NCBI GenBank assembly: GCA_000436695.1
Contig: HF992566.1
Span: forward strand, 1-44,868
Length of the DNA: 44,868 nt
Direction of reading: 5' to 3'
Source of the DNA: Prevotella sp. CAG:1185
Lineage (GTDB): Bacteria; Bacteroidota; Bacteroidia; Bacteroidales; Bacteroidaceae
Made by a program: the position numbers and the translations under genes. Position 1 is the stretch's first letter, and each line of letters begins with the position of its first letter. Positions 40,200-44,868 of the stretch are shown piece after piece. The notes beneath the pieces were generated by a model that saw only the letters and a program-made list of their open reading frames with translations, searched no databases and was not told where the DNA came from.

Positions 40200-40496
40200 T
40201 ATATCTATTTAAGTAGACCGTCATCACTTATGTTGTGTTATTTTTGTTGTCAGGCCATAAAGTACAAGAATTTTTTATTCTATACTTAATTATATTTACC
40301 ACCATAAAAACAATTGACTTTTTATTTATTACATTATTTGAGTACTTGCGAAAATTGAATTAATTACAGATTTCATAATAGTTAAAATTATAACGTTTAT
40401 TATAGCGTAAGGTAATGATAAAATCCGTATAAGAAGCATTTTGCACAAGAAAAATAATATATGCGCAATAAGTTTCTTCATATCGTTATATTTTTG
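40200..40496. other. AT-rich gene-free stretch
   Basis: About 300 bp without a supportable gene. It is more AT-rich than the xpt side. A hydrophobic 69-codon frame on the minus strand is not credible. I see no attachment site or insertion-sequence end; only the TetR promoter at its right edge. Confidence 0.5.
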
Positions 40497-40504
40497 TAAC
40501 TTTG
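40497..40504 (+). promoter_or_regulatory. -7 box of the TetR gene
   Basis: TAACTTTG fits the consensus 26 nt before the start codon; TTTC about 20 nt upstream is a weak -33. Confidence 0.55.
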
Positions 40505-40530
40505 CATAGGATCTAAGAAGATTCTGCATT

Positions 40531-41130
40531 ATGAACAAAGGAGAAATAAGCCGTCAGAAAATACTAAGAGAAGCATTCAGATTGTTTGCCACCAGACTTT
40601 ATGATCGCGTATCATTCAGTGTCATGGAGAAAGAAATAGGCATAAGCCGCGGCTCTATGATTTATTATTTCAAGAATAAGGAAGGTCTGTTTAAGGAGGT
40701 AGTTAATACTTTCGTATTTAATGCATCATCTATAAAAGCCGTACCTGATGCATATAAATTATCTCTTTGCTCGTTTTATAATTATTTCATTGAAACACTG
40801 AAACGTGAACAAGAACAGATGTTTGACATAGGCATTGTCAACATCAATGAGGCTTTGATGCGTATTGAAAATTCCGCATTAACTTGCATACCTAATTTTA
40901 AGGAACAAACCACTCAATGGTATGAAGAAGAACTGCAAATTTGGAAATCCGTTATCGAAAATGCAATTTCCACTGGGGAAATTAGAAGTCAAATAGACCC
41001 CATTTCCATTAGCTATCTCTACGAAGATTGTTATTTAGGTAGAGCATTTGATGGAGTATTTACCCCAAAAGGGTACGACATAAATAGATTGAAACAAACT
41101 TACGATTATATTTATTCATTTCTCAAATGA
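40531..41130 (+). CDS. TetR/AcrR family transcriptional regulator
   Basis: A 199-aa repressor-type protein. The N-terminal DNA-binding domain (about 5-55) has RQKILREAFRLFATRLYDRVSFSVMEKEIGISRGSMIYYFKNKEGLF, the typical TetR three-helix pattern ending in YYFKNKEGL. The C-terminal ligand domain (about 70-199) has no recognisable specificity. It faces the beta-barrel/GLPGLI pair, converging on it across a 180-bp gap with nothing visible in it. TetR proteins often control nearby transport or envelope genes, so control of that pair is plausible but not shown. Confidence 0.9.
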   Translation: MNKGEISRQKILREAFRLFATRLYDRVSFSVMEKEIGISRGSMIYYFKNKEGLFKEVVNTFVFNASSIKAVPDAYKLSLCSFYNYFIETLKREQEQMFDIGIVNINEALMRIENSALTCIPNFKEQTTQWYEEELQIWKSVIENAISTGEIRSQIDPISISYLYEDCYLGRAFDGVFTPKGYDINRLKQTYDYIYSFLK

Positions 41131-41309
41131 TGGATTAGTGTATAATTTATGAACCTGTCATAAATATATGCTCTATTATAGACTCCCCATTTGAATATGG
41201 ATAAGGTAATAGGCAAACTACCGCTAATTCATTGCGAGGCAGAATACACCGCACTGCATTGAGTCATGCTGTTTAACCCATTTTAATCTGTTTTTATTGA
41301 AAATACTCA

Positions 41310-43892
41310 TTATTTCTTTAAGTATATTGAAATCAAAAATTCACGCCCACGGAGTTTGCTTGAACGCTCATATTGGGACACAGTGCCGTATGAGGTATAG
41401 CTATATTCTTTCTTATTGAGCAAGTTGGTGACTGAAGCGGAAAGTTCAACCCGTTTGCTTAAGTTGAAAGTCAATTTGGTGTCAAGCATGAACATTTCCT
41501 TGTAACGTCCTTCTTCTATCTGATTACGGTAATATTCACCTCCTGCCGTCCAGGTTATCAAAGAGCACGGTGTGAATGTCACACTTCCTGAATAGATGTA
41601 ATTGTTGGAACTGCGACCTGGCATATCTGAAATTTTCAACCAGGATTTATCCCATGTAAATCGGAAATTCCAGTTTAGGCAGGTAGATATGTTTCCGTTT
41701 ATGGAAGGAGACAGAGAGAAAGAATCATTGCGGTAATCGGTGGAAATCCCTTGCGACAACAGATTGTTTTCCATTCTGCTGTAAATACCTTTCACCCCGA
41801 TGGCTCCTCGCATGAAGTCAAGGGTTTTGCTCGCGTTGAAAAAAGCCATCGCATTGCGCGAGTCTGAGGGTTGGGACTGATAGGAGTAGAATACATAATC
41901 ACCGACCACGTTCTGTACCGTCCCGAATTTTGATTTGTTCCATCCATAACTACCCATGGCCATCACGAATATTCCGCTTGGGGCATTTCGATAGCTGTAG
42001 GAAGCGGAAAGAGATTGTCCGGATGAAGTGTAGTAGTCATCCACTCCGGAACTGAATGACCGGTAATCGGTAAGTATGGAAGAGTCATGGATATTGTGCA
42101 AGGATGCGGGAGAGCGTCGGGCACTTCCACGCAAAGTGAGCGACATTCGTGGCGTGATGCGGAACCTTGCCGCCAATGAAGGCGACAGGAAGAACTCCGT
42201 GCGGTTGCCTATGGCTCCGGAAAAGAAATAGGAATACAGGTTGACCGGAAGATTCAGAGTGAGTTCCAGTTTCTTATATTTCCACTCGAATTTCGGAGAG
42301 GCGAAAACGCGCAAATAATCGGTAGTTAACGCTTCAGTCTCTGTTACATCCGTCCTGTCCACCCCAAACAGGTTTGTATCCAGATTCCTGAGATATCCGG
42401 ACACGCCGGCTTCAAGAGACAGGAGCACCTTATTGAATACAAAACCCAACGAGGCTCTCTCATCCGTGTAGAAAGAATGTTGTTTTATCTTTTGTCCGTA
42501 ATCCTGCCCTTCATGGTTGACTGTCAGCTTCTCGGGCAGGGAGTTCCATTCATTGCGGCTGGTAAAGGTGACCAGCTTGTTGTTGTTGAAACGCTTGATG
42601 ACTTTCAACAGATTGCTTACGCTATATTCCGGCATCCAGGCCGACTGGGTAGTGGGTAAAGAGCCTGTGGTGTTCAGCGTCAAATCATTCCATGAAAAAT
42701 CAGCCGACAAGGTATTGTTGAGGAAATAGGTCTTTTCATTAACTTCATAAGAAAACTTCCCGGTCAGGGCATTGCGGTGCGACAGAGAGTTCTTGTCTTC
42801 AAGAATAATCTTGTCACCTGATTCCAGGAAATAGGTCGTCGTGCTTGTTCCTTGTGCAGAAACACGGTCATGGTTATAGTCAATCTGTGCTTTGAACTCC
42901 CCTCCGTTTTTTGTCTTGAGGAGGTGGCTGGAAGATACCATCCACGAACGATTGAAGTAGCTCCTGTTCCGTTGTAAGTTTGGGGTAACCGGCGTGGACA
43001 AAGATATGTACCCGTCCAATTCCTCATCCGATTTCTCGGAAGTGAAGTCCAAAAGCTCATCTGACAGATTCAGCCCGGTGTTGTTCCCTTTAAACGTAGT
43101 TATCATCTGGTACTTTCCTGTGACCATCATGGTGAAGATGTCACCTTGCCAGAGCGCACCTTGCGGCTGTTCAGACCAGCCGCCACCCAATGTGCCGTGA
43201 ACAAGAAAAGTCGCTTTCGCGCTGTTCTTCATCTTCAGATTAATAGCTGCCTGGTCTGAAAAACTCAATCCGCGTAACACCTGCATGGGCTGATGGTTTT
43301 CCATGACCTCCACGGCACCGATGTCGTCATAAGCGATGCCGTTTGTCGCGATGCCGTATTTCCCGCCCAAAAGGTCGTTGCCCTCAATGTAGAACTTATT
43401 GATGTCTATTCCTTGATATTGAATTTTCCCATTGTTGGCCACGTCAATGCCGGGCATACGTTTCAGCACATCACCTATGCTCCGGTCCTGTTTTTGGGCA
43501 AAACTGCCCACGTTATAGGTTATCGTGTCCCCGCTCTCCCGGATACGGTCGGCTTTGACGGTTACTTCCTGTAATTGGAAAGACCCTTCTTCCATCCTTA
43601 TTACGAGAGGATTTCCATCAAGCGCCAAAGGGGCTGAATAGGTACTGTATCCCATTATGGCGACATGAATGGTAAGATTTTCACTTGTAGAGGGCGGCAT
43701 AATGGAGAACCGTCCATTGGCATCAGTCACTCCGTAGGCCAATAACTTCCCTTCGGCATTTTTTAAAAGGACATTGGCACCCGCTATCGGAGATTGGTCG
43801 GAAGCCTGGACGACAGTACCGGTAACTGGATTACCCGCAAAGCAATCCAGCCATATTGTCATTGCTAATAGGATTGTTAATAGTAGCCTCAT
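41310..43892 (-). CDS. Outer-membrane beta-barrel protein with CarboxypepD_reg-like N-terminus (TonB-receptor type)
   Basis: An 860-aa exported protein. Signal peptide MRLLLTILLAMTIWLDCFAG, then a carboxypeptidase-regulatory-like domain (about 22-105: VTGTVVQASDQSPIAGANVLL), a plug-like domain (about 110-225: LQEVTVKADRIRESGDTITYNV, DVLKRMPGIDV, FYIEGNDLLGGKYG) and a large barrel ending in FLISIYLKK. The long barrel with VTNLLNKKEYSY near the end is typical of SusC/TonB-dependent-receptor-like proteins. No TonB box was identified by eye. It lies 27 nt after the GLPGLI gene and is co-transcribed. Ligand unknown. Confidence 0.85.
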   Translation of the reverse strand: MRLLLTILLAMTIWLDCFAGNPVTGTVVQASDQSPIAGANVLLKNAEGKLLAYGVTDANGRFSIMPPSTSENLTIHVAIMGYSTYSAPLALDGNPLVIRMEEGSFQLQEVTVKADRIRESGDTITYNVGSFAQKQDRSIGDVLKRMPGIDVANNGKIQYQGIDINKFYIEGNDLLGGKYGIATNGIAYDDIGAVEVMENHQPMQVLRGLSFSDQAAINLKMKNSAKATFLVHGTLGGGWSEQPQGALWQGDIFTMMVTGKYQMITTFKGNNTGLNLSDELLDFTSEKSDEELDGYISLSTPVTPNLQRNRSYFNRSWMVSSSHLLKTKNGGEFKAQIDYNHDRVSAQGTSTTTYFLESGDKIILEDKNSLSHRNALTGKFSYEVNEKTYFLNNTLSADFSWNDLTLNTTGSLPTTQSAWMPEYSVSNLLKVIKRFNNNKLVTFTSRNEWNSLPEKLTVNHEGQDYGQKIKQHSFYTDERASLGFVFNKVLLSLEAGVSGYLRNLDTNLFGVDRTDVTETEALTTDYLRVFASPKFEWKYKKLELTLNLPVNLYSYFFSGAIGNRTEFFLSPSLAARFRITPRMSLTLRGSARRSPASLHNIHDSSILTDYRSFSSGVDDYYTSSGQSLSASYSYRNAPSGIFVMAMGSYGWNKSKFGTVQNVVGDYVFYSYQSQPSDSRNAMAFFNASKTLDFMRGAIGVKGIYSRMENNLLSQGISTDYRNDSFSLSPSINGNISTCLNWNFRFTWDKSWLKISDMPGRSSNNYIYSGSVTFTPCSLITWTAGGEYYRNQIEEGRYKEMFMLDTKLTFNLSKRVELSASVTNLLNKKEYSYTSYGTVSQYERSSKLRGREFLISIYLKK

Positions 43893-43919
43893 ATCAAGAT
43901 GTTACGTTCTAATTAAAGT

Positions 43920-44753
43920 TTACTTATGCGGATAGTCCCTTTCTTGATAATCATATTGTGCTTTTGAAGGAACACTCTGTGTACCATTACCATGCAAGGC
44001 ACTCATTTTGAATGCGAAATTACCCATGATGTATTCTTTATACATTTTTTGGAGAAATTCTTGCCTGGACTTTAACCTATAAGGTTTGCTACTAATATAC
44101 AGCCTTATACCCACAGGCTGCAGATTTTTGGTGTAAAGTCCGACTGCCTTGTAGGCATAATGCTTTTTACTATCCCATGCTTCCAAGACAAGACCGGGCA
44201 ATCCAAACAATTTCCAAGGTCCTTCATTGATGGGGATGTCGGTTGAAAACCATGCATACCATGTGCGTCCTCTAAAATCGCACGAGGCAAGCTGACAGCT
44301 ATACCCCAAGAGTTCTTTCGTTTCCGACTGAATTTGCCATATCGGCATTTCTGTGGGTTCTGTGTACGAATAATGTTCTCCTGCAATTACTCGGTAGACC
44401 ATCGTCTCGCCATCGTTGATATTGCGAAACAGGTATTCACGTTCCATACCTCCAAGCGGCTTGTACTCTGACTGTCCGAGTGGATTCATTTCCCGGTGGA
44501 GTTTCTCGTAAAGCGCATAATCCGTCTGTAATAGTGAATCTGCCCACATCATTTTAGTTGGGTAAAACATAGCTGAAGTTTTACCTATCCTCAAAGTCAT
44601 AGGGTCGGTATAACTTCGATTTTCCAAAGTGTCTGCTACCGAAGTTTTAATATAATGAACTTCTAAGATGGCGGGTTCTTTATCCTCTATAATCTGAGCC
44701 CATATCTCATTAGAAGTTACTAAAAATAATAGACATAAAAAAATATATTTCAT
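43920..44753 (-). CDS. GLPGLI family protein
   Basis: A 277-aa exported protein with the start at MKYIFLCLLFLVTSNEIWAQ, a signal peptide; the frame is open 11 codons further upstream. The family-naming motif is seen as GPWKLFGLPGLVLEAWD (about 185-201), preceded by CDFRGRTWYAWFSTDIPINEG. The remainder is strand-rich. GLPGLI proteins occur as paralogous sets in Bacteroidetes and their function is unknown. It precedes the 860-aa beta-barrel gene by 27 nt on the same strand, and the two probably work together. The gene is complete; its promoter region lies in the last 115 bp of the window, where I recognise no consensus. Confidence 0.87.
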   Translation of the reverse strand: MKYIFLCLLFLVTSNEIWAQIIEDKEPAILEVHYIKTSVADTLENRSYTDPMTLRIGKTSAMFYPTKMMWADSLLQTDYALYEKLHREMNPLGQSEYKPLGGMEREYLFRNINDGETMVYRVIAGEHYSYTEPTEMPIWQIQSETKELLGYSCQLASCDFRGRTWYAWFSTDIPINEGPWKLFGLPGLVLEAWDSKKHYAYKAVGLYTKNLQPVGIRLYISSKPYRLKSRQEFLQKMYKEYIMGNFAFKMSALHGNGTQSVPSKAQYDYQERDYPHK

Positions 44754-44868
44754 TATATGTTTTTTTGAAATTAAAGTATAGGACACTATTTAACGTGAGT
44801 TCGATGAATTGTAAATACGTGTAAATTTGATGATTAGCGAAAATCGTTGTAACTTTATAGTGCTAAAT

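Noticed and set aside
40329..40538. Hydrophobic 69-codon minus-strand frame before the TetR gene
   Set aside because: It overlaps the TetR start and promoter, has no promoter of its own, and hydrophobicity is expected from AT-rich DNA.
1..44868. CRISPR array, integrase, transposase or prophage
   Set aside because: No regularly spaced repeats with unique spacers were seen, and no encoded protein carries integrase, transposase or phage motifs.

Overview
The window looks like a piece of a Bacteroidales chromosome, most likely Prevotellaceae (Prevotella/Segatella-like). The reasons are the many Bacteroidetes-type promoters (TTTG about 19 nt upstream of TAnnTTTG), the absence of consistent Shine-Dalgarno sequences, two type IX secretion components (PorE-like and PorQ), a GLPGLI-family protein, a Bacteroidetes-type ExbB/ExbD/TonB set and LutABC lactate oxidation. 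The species cannot be named from sequence alone.

Layout. 1-6.4 kb (minus strand): MFS exporter, trmB, ilvE with a structured leader, then an operon of a secreted subtilisin-like protease, xseA and xseB. 6.6-9.2 kb (plus): MATE transporter, cytidylate-kinase-like protein, YfcE-type phosphoesterase. 9.3-15.6 kb (plus): a nucleotide-sugar locus (rfbB, FdtA-like ketoisomerase, FdtB-like aminotransferase, FemAB/GNAT-like transferase, membrane acyltransferase), with a stand-alone sigma-region-4-like protein and purT between rfbB and the rest. 15.7-18.4 kb (minus): lutABC. A 650-bp divergent region follows, then a fourth LUD protein, topB and a PorE-like lipoprotein (plus). 24.2-25.7 kb (minus): an ECF sigma operon with its own ECF-type promoter. 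26.3-27.1 kb (minus): a beta-barrel protein. 27.2-30.1 kb (plus): a NOL1/NOP2/Sun methyltransferase, thyA and folA. 30.2-37.3 kb (minus): an Lrp regulator, a four-gene ExbB/ExbD operon next to tRNA-Ser(GGA), tatD, an unknown gene, polyprenyl synthase and tonB. 37.4-40.2 kb (plus): porQ, cmk, xpt and a YgbA-like Cys-rich protein. 40.5-44.8 kb: a TetR regulator facing an outer-membrane beta-barrel protein and a GLPGLI protein.

How they connect. ExbB/ExbD/TonB energise TonB-dependent receptors, of which the 41.3-kb protein may be one. PorE and PorQ serve type IX secretion. The sugar genes would make a dTDP-3-(acyl)amino-3,6-dideoxyhexose for a surface glycan. lutABC oxidises L-lactate, and the divergent LUD protein is probably in the same physiology.

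Most interesting signals. (1) The two promoters in the lutA/LUD divergent region share TACCTTTGCGG and, exactly 36 nt further on in both, TTGGCCAAA, and both leaders can fold. (2) A textbook ECF promoter lies before the sigma operon, overlapping a 16-bp repeat that recurs twice just past the operon's other end. (3) Three intergenic repeat islands are built from 8-9-bp units, two of them near-perfect large palindromes. (4) The ilvE leader carries nested hairpins overlapping a short ORF rich in Leu/Val/Ile codons. (5) A TetR / beta-barrel / GLPGLI module at the right end has no known function that I can name.
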